NCBI GenBank assembly: GCA_015179025.1
Contig: WHUX01000007.1
Span: 496,001 to 560,000, forward strand
Source: Terfezia claveryi
Taxonomy: Eukaryota; Ascomycota; Pezizomycetes; Pezizales; Pezizaceae
DNA: 64,000 nucleotides
Direction of reading: 5' to 3'
Part shown: in pieces, positions 48,292 to 58,759 of the stretch
Layout: each line of letters opens with the position of its first letter
Numbering within the stretch: position 1 is the stretch's first letter
Program-made: the position numbers and the translations under genes
Notes under the pieces: generated by a model
The model's input: the letters and a program-made list of their open reading frames with translations, nothing else
Database searches by the model: none
What the model was told of the DNA's origin: nothing

Positions 48292-48755
48292 TATAACAAC
48301 CGTGTATTCAGTTGTCATCACCTACGATCGCAGGTGATGGGTTATTGTATTATCGTTACCTTGCTTGGCTTCCGAGATAGGGAAGCTTATTTCCCCCATT
48401 GCCCTGACCGAGTTATGTATATATAGAGCCTGTCCCTCGTACTGTCGTTGGATCCCCATCCAACATCTTGTATATCCAATACAGGGCCTTGCTTCTCTCC
48501 ACGTTGGTGCATCTCCCTTGTACACCTCCTTGTTTCGCCTCGTCTCTGCAGCCCAGCTGCCTCCCTTGACATATACGGCAACTGCTTCCGCGTGTCTTGT
48601 GTCCCTTGCCCTCTGCCTCTCTTGCCTTTTGCCCTTGCCTCTCGTCTTAGCCTCCCCCTGGTCACACACGTAGCATTCCTACATGTGTGTTATCCTAGCC
48701 TTGCCCTTGCCGCGGCGTACCCCTTGGTCACCTTGCCCCCAGAGCCGTCGTTACA
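48292..48755 (+). repeat. 3' LTR of the gypsy element
   Basis: Starts TATAACAACC (first G changed to A compared with the 5' copy) and ends CGTTACA. 464 bp. Confidence 0.95.
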
Positions 48756-48812
48756 ATTACTAGTATTATGTATGTACATCATATGTACTCTAGTTGCACT
48801 GGTATCCAAATG

Positions 48813-49361
48813 CACCTGTAGCATGCAGGGGTCACATAAGCTAAGAATGAGGGGATCGTTGCGAATCCCCTATTCTTAGCTTATCTGCACTCCAGGGGAT
48901 CCCTACCACAAATTTTCTTGCTAAGCTTGGTGTCAACTATAGTCACTTTTGAAAAATATAGCAAAGAACAATGGGGTTTGTGTACGTTTCTTACATATGT
49001 GCATATATGTATTCATACCAGCTCATCTGAATTTCCTACCACTATACAATTATTACCTCTCTAGGAGTGGTAACTAACATCATTGAGACTTCTCGAAATC
49101 TCATATCTTTGGTGAAGATAGAGAATAGAATCTGATAAGATCCAGCCTCTACAGTGTCTTAAGCTGGCCGATTTAAGACGCTATCACATCACCTTCTGCA
49201 GCGTCTTAAGCTGGCCGATTTAAGACACTATCGCATCCAGCCTCTGCGGCGTCTTAAGCTGGCTGATTTAAGACGCTATCCATCCAGCCTCTGTAACAAG
49301 ACTAGCCTCTGTCTTACCCTAAACCTGAGCGGGCTTGGCACTGAGCGGGCTTGGCATTGTG
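48813..49361 (+). repeat. Left arm of the foldback element
   Basis: Starts CACCTGTAGCATGCAGGGGT; the inverted copy is at 49927-50486. Confidence 0.85.
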
Positions 49362-49926
49362 CTAGCTTGTTACTTGTAGTAAGCTTGGTATACACTAAAT
49401 AAAATTACTAGATTGGGAAAACGGGAGGATTACTTAAATTGTAATATTGAAATGAATAATAGATATGATGTGATATATGAGATATGAACAAATTACAAAC
49501 GGCTATCTATTTCATATTGTATTCCCATACATCGGGGTTCCTAGATCAAAAGTCAAATAGAATATTGGTAGTGGGGTCCGAGTCTATTTAACAAGACTTA
49601 CAGATAACCGGAATATAAACTCAACTTGTAATAACAGTACCTATATTCTATGTAGACGAGACTATATTGCTACTAGACTAGTCTGGTTGGCACAACCCCC
49701 CGCAACCTACTATGATTGATAATAATTGAATGTATAATGCTTATATCAAGTTTATATCTTGTGGATCATATTGGTTAATTAAGTATTATTATTATTACTT
49801 GTTTATGGTGCAGTGGATTGGGTTTTGAGTTCAAGTTTATTATAATTGGCAGGTCAGAGGTTCGATTCATCCTTTCATTTTTTCATTTTGGTTTTTTTTA
49901 GACTTTATTTCACCGTTAAGACTGCA

Positions 49927-50486
49927 ACACAATGCCAAGCCCACACAATGCCAAGCCCACTCAGTGCCAAGCTTGCTCAAGTTTAGGGTAAGACAGAGGC
50001 TAGTCTCGTTACAGAGGCTGGATGGATAGCATCTTAAATCAGTATGCCGCAGAGGCTGGATGCGATAGCGTCTTAAATCGGCCAGCCTAAGACGCTGCAG
50101 AGGCTGGATGCGATAGCGTCTTAAATCGGCCAGCTTAAGACGCTGTAGAGGCTGGATCTTATCAGATTCTATTCTCTATCTTCACCAAAGATACGAGATT
50201 TCGAGAAGTCTCAATGATGTTAGTCACCGCTCCTAGGGAGGCAATAATTGTATAGTAGTGGGAAATTCAGATGAGCTAGTATGAATACATATATGCACAT
50301 ATGTAAGAAACGTACACAAACCCCATTGTTTTTTGCTATATTTTTCAAAAGCGACTATGGTTGACGCCAAGCTTAGCAAGAAAATTTGCTGTGGAGGGAT
50401 CCCCTGGGGTACAGATAAGCTAAGAATAGGGGATTCGCAATAATCCCCTCATTCTTAGCTTATGTGACCCCTGCATGCCACAGGTG
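49927..50486 (-). repeat. Right arm of the foldback element
   Basis: Inverted copy of the left arm, with one extra GGGCTTGGCA unit. Confidence 0.85.
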
Positions 50487-50699
50487 TCCAAATGACAAAA
50501 ACAGAAAGATGCAGTGCAGGGTAATAGTTGAAGACAAAATTCAAAGGTTAGTATCTGTCTAGTGAATTGTAAACTAATCGGTTCACTACTACTCACTCCC
50601 CCATAAAGACAGATAGCTATAGTATATAGTAGCCCAGCGAATGCAACCTCTCAGACGTCCATTAGCTACGCATGCCTTAAAGTTCAGAATATGTAATAA

Positions 50700-51870
50700 G
50701 GAGCCTATACTTATATTTCTTAGTACGAGAAGAAAAGAAGGATCAAGAAAGAGGTTTAGATGGGTAAAATGGCTGGGTTTAATTCTAGATGGAAATCTGA
50801 CATTCGAAAAGCATTAGAGATGGAAAACTGAAAAGGCAAGGAAAATGTTAGGACAGTAAAATGGAATTGGCAACAGTTATTGGGGAACTAATACACAGAG
50901 CTGGAGATATTTATACATTGAGATGATTAGAACAATCGCAGTTTGGAAGCAGAATATGGCTAACAGATTGGGAAAAAGAGTTTGAAAAGCTTCAATATCA
51001 GGCACTGAGGAAATATACAGGAGCAACGAGAGGAGCCAGAATGGAAACAGTGAATCAGATTGCTGGGATCAAGTCACCATGAATTGCTATGGAGACAGCT
51101 CAGGCACGGTTCATGTGAAAAACTGACAGCATACGGTGATCTGCTAACACATGACCTATATGAGAGGGAGAAGGTTACAGTCTTAAATGCGAGAGAGGAG
51201 GGTAGGAAATTCAGTGATATCGGGAACCTGGCGTACCTACTTAACCTCAATTGCAAGAAGAATTGCAAATAGAGTAAGTGAAGAAGGCAGTGAACGGCTG
51301 AGTTTCAGGTGAAAAGTTGACAAGGTTGAAATTAAAACAATTCAGTTGAATGCAAAAGTAGACTCACCACCGTAGGTATGGCAATAACAAAATTGAGCTG
51401 GCTTCAGAGAAGGGGAAAGTTGATCTATACAGATGGTAGTATGAGTGAAGGAGGAAGAGTGGGAGCAGAGTGGAGTCATAGGGAGGAAATGTAGAGATAC
51501 ATAAGGATTGGGAAGCTATCTACAAATTGGGACAGTTAAAATTAGGAGGAAATTAAAAGAGTATTGGAAGCAGTGCTAGAGGGTAAATTACTGGTTTTGC
51601 CCGACCCCCAAGCCAGAATTGCGGCGGTAATAAAAGCTGGGAGAAGGGGGAACGGGGAAGGGGCAAGAACGTAGGATCTATGAAAGGTACTAAAACGAAA
51701 AAGAAAAAGAAGTCGGGGAAGGGAGCAAGTTAAATTGGGATGGGTGAAAGCACATGTGGGGGATAGAAGGAAACGAGACAGCAGATGAGATGGCAACCAC
51801 AATGGAGGTGGCCAACCTCCAATTGACAGAAAAAAAAAAGGGGGGGGGGGCACTGAAATAGGAATGAAAG
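50700..51870 (+). pseudogene. Decayed Tad/I-type LINE tail (reverse transcriptase end and RNase H)
   Basis: Plus-strand translations in shifting frames read like the C-terminal part of a Tad-like non-LTR element. Near 50,765 comes VKWLGLILDGNLTFEKH; then MIRTIAVWKQ, FEKLQYQALRKYTGATRGA and ETVNQIAGIKSP (51,040-51,080). An RNase H remnant has LIYTDGSMSEGGRVGAEW at about 51,422, KLGWVKAHVGD near 51,735 and GNETADEMA at about 51,765. Several frameshifts and stops break it. The 5' part of the element is absent because the foldback element lies just upstream. Clade assignment is by pattern memory. Confidence 0.75.
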
Positions 51871-52233
51871 CGAATGAGAAAAGTGGATCGGAATCGAAAG
51901 GCCCTTATGAACTATACTCAGTGCAGGACCGGGAACGGCAATTTTTCAATAGCTTACCATATCGTAGTAGGCATATGCATATTCGCGTGCTCTTCAGATC
52001 ATATATCTATTTCATCACACTTTTTTATACATTATAGCATAGCCATACTATAGTTGTTCTCGTAGTATCCTCACGCATACGCCATATATCATAGGAAACA
52101 TCATTAGCGAATAAAAAGCCCAAGACCACTTCTCCAACCAAATAGGGCGGGCATGAAACCATTATTATATAGAACTTAACCCAACCCCCCAAGAAAACCC
52201 GAGAAGAAAGGTAAAGGAGAATTTCTAAAGCAT

Positions 52234-54085
52234 TTAGAACAGCCAAGAGATGAATGTCTTGTAGAACCTCTGTCCGTCACTGGGAGCCTTCCCCTGCCTC
52301 TTGATTTCCTGTTGCCTCAAAAATTCCTCCTCTTCCTTATCGATTCTGTCTTTTCCAGAAAACAAATCTACCTCCTCAGGCCTGATTGGGGCGCTCTTCA
52401 TGAGGATCTTGTATCCAAATATCATGATCAAATATAGTGGGATTCCAAGATATCCAGTAACAAAGTTCTTGGCATTGAACTCTGGTGTGAAGACGTCGAA
52501 GTTCTTGAAGATTGCGATGAGGCAGCACATGAACAACGCGCCGATGGAACCGTTCTTGCCCAAGGGGGCAGTGTAAGGCATCTGAGCGTCAGTGATTCCC
52601 TGGGCGCGGCGGGCATTGACGAAGAAAATATGTGTCACCAAGATCGAGATCCAGGTAAGAATACCGAAGATAGTGGTGAGATTGACAAAGTAACCAAAGA
52701 CAACCTTGGAGGAGGTGGAAACGTTCATGAAGGCAAGGAGGGCGAAGGAGGCAGACAGCCCAAGAGCGTAGATGGGAACACCACGCTTGTCGGTCTTTGC
52801 AAGGAACTTGGGCGCCTTACCCTCGAGGGCTAGGCCGTAGATAGTTCGAGAGGCAATATAGAGATCAGAATTGGAGGCGGAGAAGACAAAGAGGAGAATA
52901 CAAGCATTGAGGATTCCAGGGAGGTGACGAATTCCAGAGAGCTTTATTGCCGCAACGAATGGGGAGGCATTGGCACCAGCGGATTGCTTTGTAGCGTAGA
53001 GAAGATCCGGGGAGTCGTATGGAAGGATCATACCAAGGAGGAACACGGAAAGGCAATAGAAGATGAGGATACGGTAGAACGTAAGCCTAATTGCACGGGG
53101 AATGGTCTTGCGGGGGTTCTGGGCCTCCCCGACAGTCACACCCACAAGCTCAGTACCAAGGTAGGCAAAGGTAGCAGTAACAAAGGTGGACCAGATGGCT
53201 AGGAAATTACCAGTGGCACCGGTGGTAATGTAGGGCTTGATAGCCCCAGGGTCTTTCCAGTACTTGAAACCCGTAGCCTCGCCATTAGGACCACCACCAC
53301 AGGCAAGGATCAAGGAAACAAGAATGATACCGCAAATGGTGACAACTTTGATACCTGTTTATGGGAGAAATTGTAAGACAAGCCTCAGAAGAGACGAGAG
53401 ATATAGACAACATACTTGATAGCCAGAATTCAAATTCACCAAATAGTTTGATGCCAAAGTAATTGATGAAGATGATTGTAACTAGGAACACTGCTATGAA
53501 CACTCCAGGATTGACCTTTTCTCGAGGCACCCATACTTGAATCACCAGAGCGGCAGCTGTCAACTGATTAGGCGTGACAATAATGTACCTAAAGAGCCCA
53601 GGTTAGAGACTTTTTGTTGGCAAATGAACTGTAACGTACTTAAACCAATAAGTCCATCCAAGAGAGAAACCAAGAGCAGGGTCACAGAATCGAGCAGCAT
53701 AACCAGTAAATCCAGATCCGAGTGGTAACCAGGCGGCCATTTCACCGAGCGCGCACATAACCAGGTAGACAATAAAACCGACGAATGTATATGAAATTAA
53801 GATTGCCGCAGGACCGGCTTTAGCGAGTGCCGAACCACTGCAAAAAATGTCAATTATCACTCCAGAAATTCCGTGCTGCAAAAATACATACGTTCCAATA
53901 ATCAAACCCGTACCGATTGCACCACCAATGGCAATCATAGTAATATGCCTTGCCTTCAATCCTCGATGCAAACTATGCGAAAATTCCAGCTCGTCCCCGG
54001 CAATGGCATCATGTTTCTCTGTATCAGTGAAGGGAACCTGGTCCCTGTCCGGGCTGATGCTGTTGGTACTCCTTTGGGCCGCCAT
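52234..54085 (-). CDS. Amino-acid permease, YAT family, DIP5-like
   Basis: Four exons (54085-53892, 53837-53640, 53588-53416, 53354-52234) give 561 residues with no break. The protein has about 12 membrane segments and the fungal amino-acid transporter signatures: HSLHRGLKARHITMIAIGGA and IGTGLIIGTGSALAKAGPA over the first junction, CALGEMAAWLPLGSGFTGYA, FALGWTYWFKY-like text over the second, TELVGVTVGEAQNPRKTIPR and SNSDLYIASRTIYGLA. The closest type known to me is Dip5 (dicarboxylic amino acids) because of GSGFTGYAARFCDPALGFSL and VPREKVNPGVFIA; substrate is not proven. It acts in the plasma membrane. The acidic N-terminal tail and Lys/Glu-rich C-terminus are probable regulation and endocytosis sites. 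It is intact amid dead repeats. Confidence 0.93.
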
Positions 54086-56994
54086 CTTGAATAACGTCGA
54101 CTGCTGTCGTATTTCCTACGCCCCGATTTCAGGATTGAAAAAAATAAGGTGGGAAAGGGAGACGGAAATACAAGTAGTTGACGCTGATCGGTGGCTATCT
54201 AAGTATATATAGGCCCCACCGAACGAGTTGACGGGGGAGAGCGGGTGCTATTTACATGCTAGCAAAACCAGGCTACATATTAGCATAATCTACCTCGGAT
54301 GTAATAGGACTAGGGCGTTTGACTCTACGAGCTCCGCTTGACAGATAAGTAGCAAGGTTGGATAGAACAGCAAAGGTTTAATTTCATTCATCAATTCAGC
54401 CGCCGTTGGTGCAGGCAGACTGAGGTGGGTCGCACCGACCCGAACTGCGATGGGTTCGAATCTGGATCGCGAGCCCAACAGGTACTGAGGTTTTGTATTA
54501 TTGTGTCACCACGCATAATACGAGGTATAGGCCGCGTGGGATAGTCTTCGAGGTGAAAGGCTGGACAGGCTGGACTCACGAAAATAACTGATATGGCAGT
54601 ACCGGTACCGATAGTCTACCTGAGCTAGTAGATATGTCAGTCGTTGAAGCTCGCTAACGCGCTAATGGAACCGAGAGATTCTCGAATACAGTATCGGAGA
54701 GGGACTGAAAAACTAGGGTAAGGTTGATATGCTTCCACTGTAATTTCTATGAGTACTGAGTAGTTATTGAAAGAAAAAGAAAAGAAAAAAAAGATATAAC
54801 ACCAGCACTACATAGACTAGTAGCCGTTTCTTGAACACCCTTGGAAGGGGTACTGGTACCGGTACAGTAGCTGCAGGCTTCTGGACATCGAAGGCAGTGC
54901 AGGCAGGCCTTCATTTCGCAATGAGACATTTCTGTGGCTGCGTCCATATCTATTTCTCAACTCTGGAGTCAAGGCACACTGACGGCCTAGGAACGCCTTC
55001 CTGAAGTAGCCTTGAAATTCTATCAGGAACGCCATCCCCGCGATGGGAAACGTTGTGCGATATGCGGACTGGGGTGTACGATCTTGTGCCCCGCAAACGT
55101 ACGAAAAACCACCAGGTCGGTTTGTTATCTGAAAAAATGAAACCGAACTCACGTCACAGTTTATCTCAGCTGATATGTTTTCAACTTAGATGTTGAAAAG
55201 TATATATCGAAAAATATCTCAACTCTTATCTTCGCAGGGATTGAATCAACGTTGTAGTCTCGTGCCTAACGTTGCAGACCTACTGTTGCCAATTTCGGCC
55301 AAGTATCGCACGCCTCTATACTAAATATTCGAAGCAACGAGAACTAGTGCTCACCAGTCAGGATCTGATCTCGAGTCGAGACCAAATTAAAGGTCAGTCA
55401 GCTCGCAGGAGTACCAGGTACTCTTATACCGGCACGAGCACTATGATATTTATTAGTCTGGCTGCACTACCCCTCGACTGAGGTATCTGACAATTACCCC
55501 CAGTCTGCCCTGATAATTCATAGGTATAGAATCCGTTATATCACGCTCTATAAAGGTTCCCATGCTTCGAGGGTAGGATTCTAGGCATGGGAAGCTCTGA
55601 TAGATAAGGGAAGGCCTAATTCCCTCCGCCCTGCGTATCTAATGCTGTCCATATTTAAGCATATACAAGCGGATGAGAGTAGCGCCCACCAGAATATGAG
55701 AGCAGCCACCACTCTGGTTCCTGTTGGTAAGTAGAGTTACTGATACTAACAATCTCATAACAATTGTTGGGAAGAGGTCAGGATATGCATGCACTCCCAA
55801 ACCTGGTGAGAGAAGGCAGAAACTAGTCTCATGCCAGAAACAGCTTCTAGCAGAAGTGTACAGTCACTTAGTAATCACACCATCGTACTTACCATTTAGT
55901 TATCGTAGCATTAAAAAGCAATTAAAAGATAAAAGCCCGAGCAAGTTTGGGAACATAGCTGTATAATACTAAGTGCCCCAAAAATGGACTGGTCTGTAAC
56001 AATGCACTACAAACAGTACTGCAAGTGTAGCTATCGCAGTGCCTGATTGCATAGCCACCAGGGAATGTTCAGTTCTGGCCCTTGATAAAATACTTCTGGC
56101 CCATCTATCTACTTTGATAACCCTGCAAGGTATCCACTTGGGGATGAGCGAAAAGACCTCTGCAATTGCAGTCATGAGTTTGGCCTTTGCTTTGGTTTGT
56201 TGTCTTCCACCGGCGTGATAATCAGTAGGTATGATTGTTGGGTGGACTGTTTCCATTGCTGCGATTGTTTTCCCACCACTATACATTGTGTTTGTATCTC
56301 CGTCCTCCGGGCATTACCTACGATTCTAACTGCATGGTTAAAAATTGGAAAATGACATTTATCTAAGAGATTCAAGCATATATAGTAGACGCTTAGGATC
56401 GGGTGACGCCACCTCTGATCGCAATTTGGGATGTCTGCAGGGCTCCCCAAGGCCCACAGGCTCCACACCCGTACAACCTTGCTTCTTACCTTAACAAGGT
56501 GTATTGTAAGGTTGCTTTGGTATGTACAACTATATTATGCGGCTCAGGAAGGCCAGCCTCTCGCTTGGATCCTAGAACTTCAATTAGATAGATCTTACAG
56601 CGTAGGTATATTCAATGGTAAGCTCTGTTAGGTTGCGCGCACCCTCGATATTTCATTAACAAGTTCTATCAGTAAGGTGGACGGCAGTGCTTCTTGCCGG
56701 CAAAGATATAATGTGGCTCTCGTGTCCTGGGGTCATGATCCATCCCTCAATAACTACTCTGACTACCACATACAAATGATTTCAATAGGAATAAATACTT
56801 TTAGATCTGAATTACTAATGATATATGCTTTGCTGATACAATATAAATGTTTGAACTTAGACAACATCCACAATAGTCTGGGTATTTGATGCGGCTAATA
56901 GCTTATACATATTTGCAAAGTATAGCAATAAATTGAAGTTTACCCAATTATAGTATCTTAGCCACGGAAATTTGACAACAGGGAAGGTACAGTA
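54086..56994. other. Repeat-rich intergenic region, no intact gene
   Basis: About 2.9 kb from the permease promoter to the second TGTTCTGG-ended element. Short frames on both strands (for example 55,724-55,966 and 56,286-55,969) look like fragments but match nothing I can name. A TAGTCTGGCTGCACTACCCC motif at 55,454 is shared with 62,988. A DGSA.. segment near 56,678-56,890 could be an RNase H remnant, unproven. Confidence 0.35.
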
Positions 56995-58339
56995 TATGTG
57001 TTCTGGGCCGCTCGCGGGCACGCAGCCGTCCGCGGATGGCATACCCACTAGGCTATCATTGATTCCGGCGCAGGCAGATGGGCCAGAAGGTGGCTTGGGA
57101 GCTGTGGGATGTGTAACAGCTGCATCTAGCTCTGGGTCGATTGGGATCTCCTCCGGGTCATCCTCCAGGTCAATTGGGTTATTATCTAATAGTCCAATTT
57201 GTGTTCGTTCAGCTAGATCTGAGAGGTTGCCACAGTCATGATCTGCTAGTACTTTGATATGACAATAAATGGAACATTTCAAGCCATTTTTGTACCGTCG
57301 GCAGCCACGATTGGCATAGGACTTTTTGCAAGTACATGAACTCGAGGAGTTGTAGATGCCGTGAGCAGCATTGGGTAATTTGTCGAGTAGCTGAAGTATC
57401 TGCAATTTCATCTTCCAAGCCCTTAAAATTAGTTGCTGGTTGAAGGTCTTTGGTTGGATAAAGGTTAACAAGTACACCATACTTGATTACCAATTGATGG
57501 CATTCAGGCTGTGGTATTGCAATAACTTTTGCATATAACCTTTCATTCTCAGATTTGGCACGGCCTTCTCTTGGAATTCCTACACTGACCATATCACCTA
57601 CTGTAAATACTATCAAAGTTAAGGATTTATTTTCCATACCTTACAGTGCATCCTTAACATCCATGAGGAATTGCACAATGCATATTAGAGACACCAAAGA
57701 CTGTTGGAAGAGGTAATCATCGCCGGCTGACGATAACCGATGATAACCAGTTGGCTGGTTGCGGGAAGCACGATGTCCGGTTTTGCGCTGGTGAAGAAAG
57801 CCACGATGTTTGTCTGTTTTTGGGAAGAGTCAATGGGATATTTTCGAGTTTTAAAGGGCCCATATTTCTCCTCTCCTTCTTTCTATGATCATTAGATTCT
57901 CTCGTTAAGACCTTCGAGCAATACAATTATAAGTCTCATACCACAAAACCACGTTTGTGTGATTTTATAGAGTCGCTAGTTAAGAGCTCAAAGCTCTCTT
58001 CCAGTTCTCTACGACAAACTTTGTCATCTTCATTCAAAATAAAAGAGCTGCGGACATAACGAAAATGAATGGTAGAGTAGTAAGGTAGAGTGGTAAGGTA
58101 GAAAGGTAAATAAACCAGTAGAAAACCAAGGGCAGATGTTGTAGTGTAATGATGTTGAGGAATGAATAAATCTCACAATACCTGATCTCCGCTGGCTTTT
58201 AAATTATGAATACGGCGCTCAGCATCGAAAAACTGCCCACCCCAGATCAAAATATTTTGTCGGACCTATTATCTCACATTAGATTTATTTATCGAATTCA
58301 GTAATAAAATCAATCACCCGCGAGCGGCCAGAACATATA
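56995..58339. mobile_element. TGTTCTGG-ended element with KRBA2/GINGER-like integrase remnant
   Basis: The left end TGTTCTGGGCCGCTCGCGGG (56999) and the right end, on the other strand, TGTTCTGGCCGCTCGCGGGT (58335) are inverted repeats. Flanks are TATG (56995-56998) and TATA (58336-58339), a 4-bp duplication with one change. The 1337-bp interior codes on the minus strand for the C-terminal part of an integrase-type protein that runs into the left terminal repeat. The catalytic core is missing, so it is an internally deleted copy. Confidence 0.72.
56997..57637 (-). pseudogene. C-terminal part of KRBA2/GINGER-like integrase, frameshifted
   Basis: From 57,607 the minus strand reads FTVGDMVSVGIPREGRAKSE, then RLYAKVIAIPQPE and LVIKYGVLVNLYPTKDLQPA, as in the barrel domain after the integrase core of KRBA2-like proteins. 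A frameshift near 57,370 is followed, in the other frame, by a cysteine-rich domain: SCTCKKSYANRGCRRY and KNGLKCSIYCHIKVLADHDC plus GNLSDLAERTQIGLL. One Cys of the usual repeat is read as Tyr (KKSYAN) and another as Arg. The frame runs out through the terminal repeat. Family recognition is from memory of the C-x-C...CH...DCGN pattern. Confidence 0.65.
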
Positions 58340-58759
58340 TTGTTGCGTGTAGGTCAAAGATATGATTTGGTAGATATAAGTACATCAGTAGTCACTACAT
58401 AATTCCATTCCTCAACACATAGGCCCTCACCACATATGTCCCCAACATATAGGTCCGCACATGTATTATAACGTGAGCGAGTGCACATAGGGGGTTCACA
58501 TTTGACTAATCCCTCAGTGTTGGCCGAGTATTTCCCACATATCTCTCCCCTAACACTCGAATATACTATCTATGACTTGATCTGATGTTTATATAGGTAT
58601 AAATGACGACAGAAATAAGACCTAGCTGTTGGCATTGCCAGTATACAGGCAAGTGGGGAATAGCACTAGCGGGAATTCATCCTGCAGCACTGTTTAACTA
58701 CCTTGAGGGCTGGCAGATTAGAGGCAGCCGCAGAGGCAACTCCAGATGGTTACCCTGAT

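Larger units (their letters stand above)
42496..48760 (+). mobile_element. Ty3/gypsy chromovirus-type LTR retrotransposon, full length, inactivated
   Basis: Two 464-bp LTRs (42501-42964, 48292-48755) flank gag and pol in plus orientation. ATTAC at 42496-42500 and 48756-48760 is the 5-bp target duplication. The order protease, reverse transcriptase, RNase H, integrase, chromodomain is that of chromoviruses. In-frame stops interrupt gag (44003, 44096, 44174) and pol (45709, 46111, 47058, 47997, 48018), and a 1-base deletion near 46,546 shifts pol. Most stops are one C-to-T or G-to-A step from a conserved Gln, Arg or Trp codon. The two LTRs differ at 25 sites by eye, all transitions. It cannot move on its own. 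Confidence 0.95.
48805..50494. mobile_element. Foldback element with long inverted arms and 8-bp target duplication
   Basis: The arms 48813-49361 and 49927-50486 are inverted copies with scattered transitions. TCCAAATG at 48805-48812 and again at 50487-50494 is an 8-bp direct repeat next to the ends, as left by hAT or P-type transposases. Each outer arm end has its own near-perfect 20-bp hairpin (48836-48884 and 50414-50463; stem ATAAGCTAAGAAT...AGGGGAT). Each inner arm carries about three tandem units of a roughly 50-bp sequence containing GTCTTAAGCTGGCCGATTTAAGAC-like palindromes and two or three GGGCTTGGCA units. The 565-bp centre is AT-rich and non-coding. No transposase is encoded, so it would need one in trans. 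Confidence 0.85.

Noticed and set aside
54400..54490. GGGTTCGAATCTGG with upstream GC-rich stems, tRNA-like
   Set aside because: The T stem does not pair and no acceptor stem closes; at most a worn tRNA fragment.
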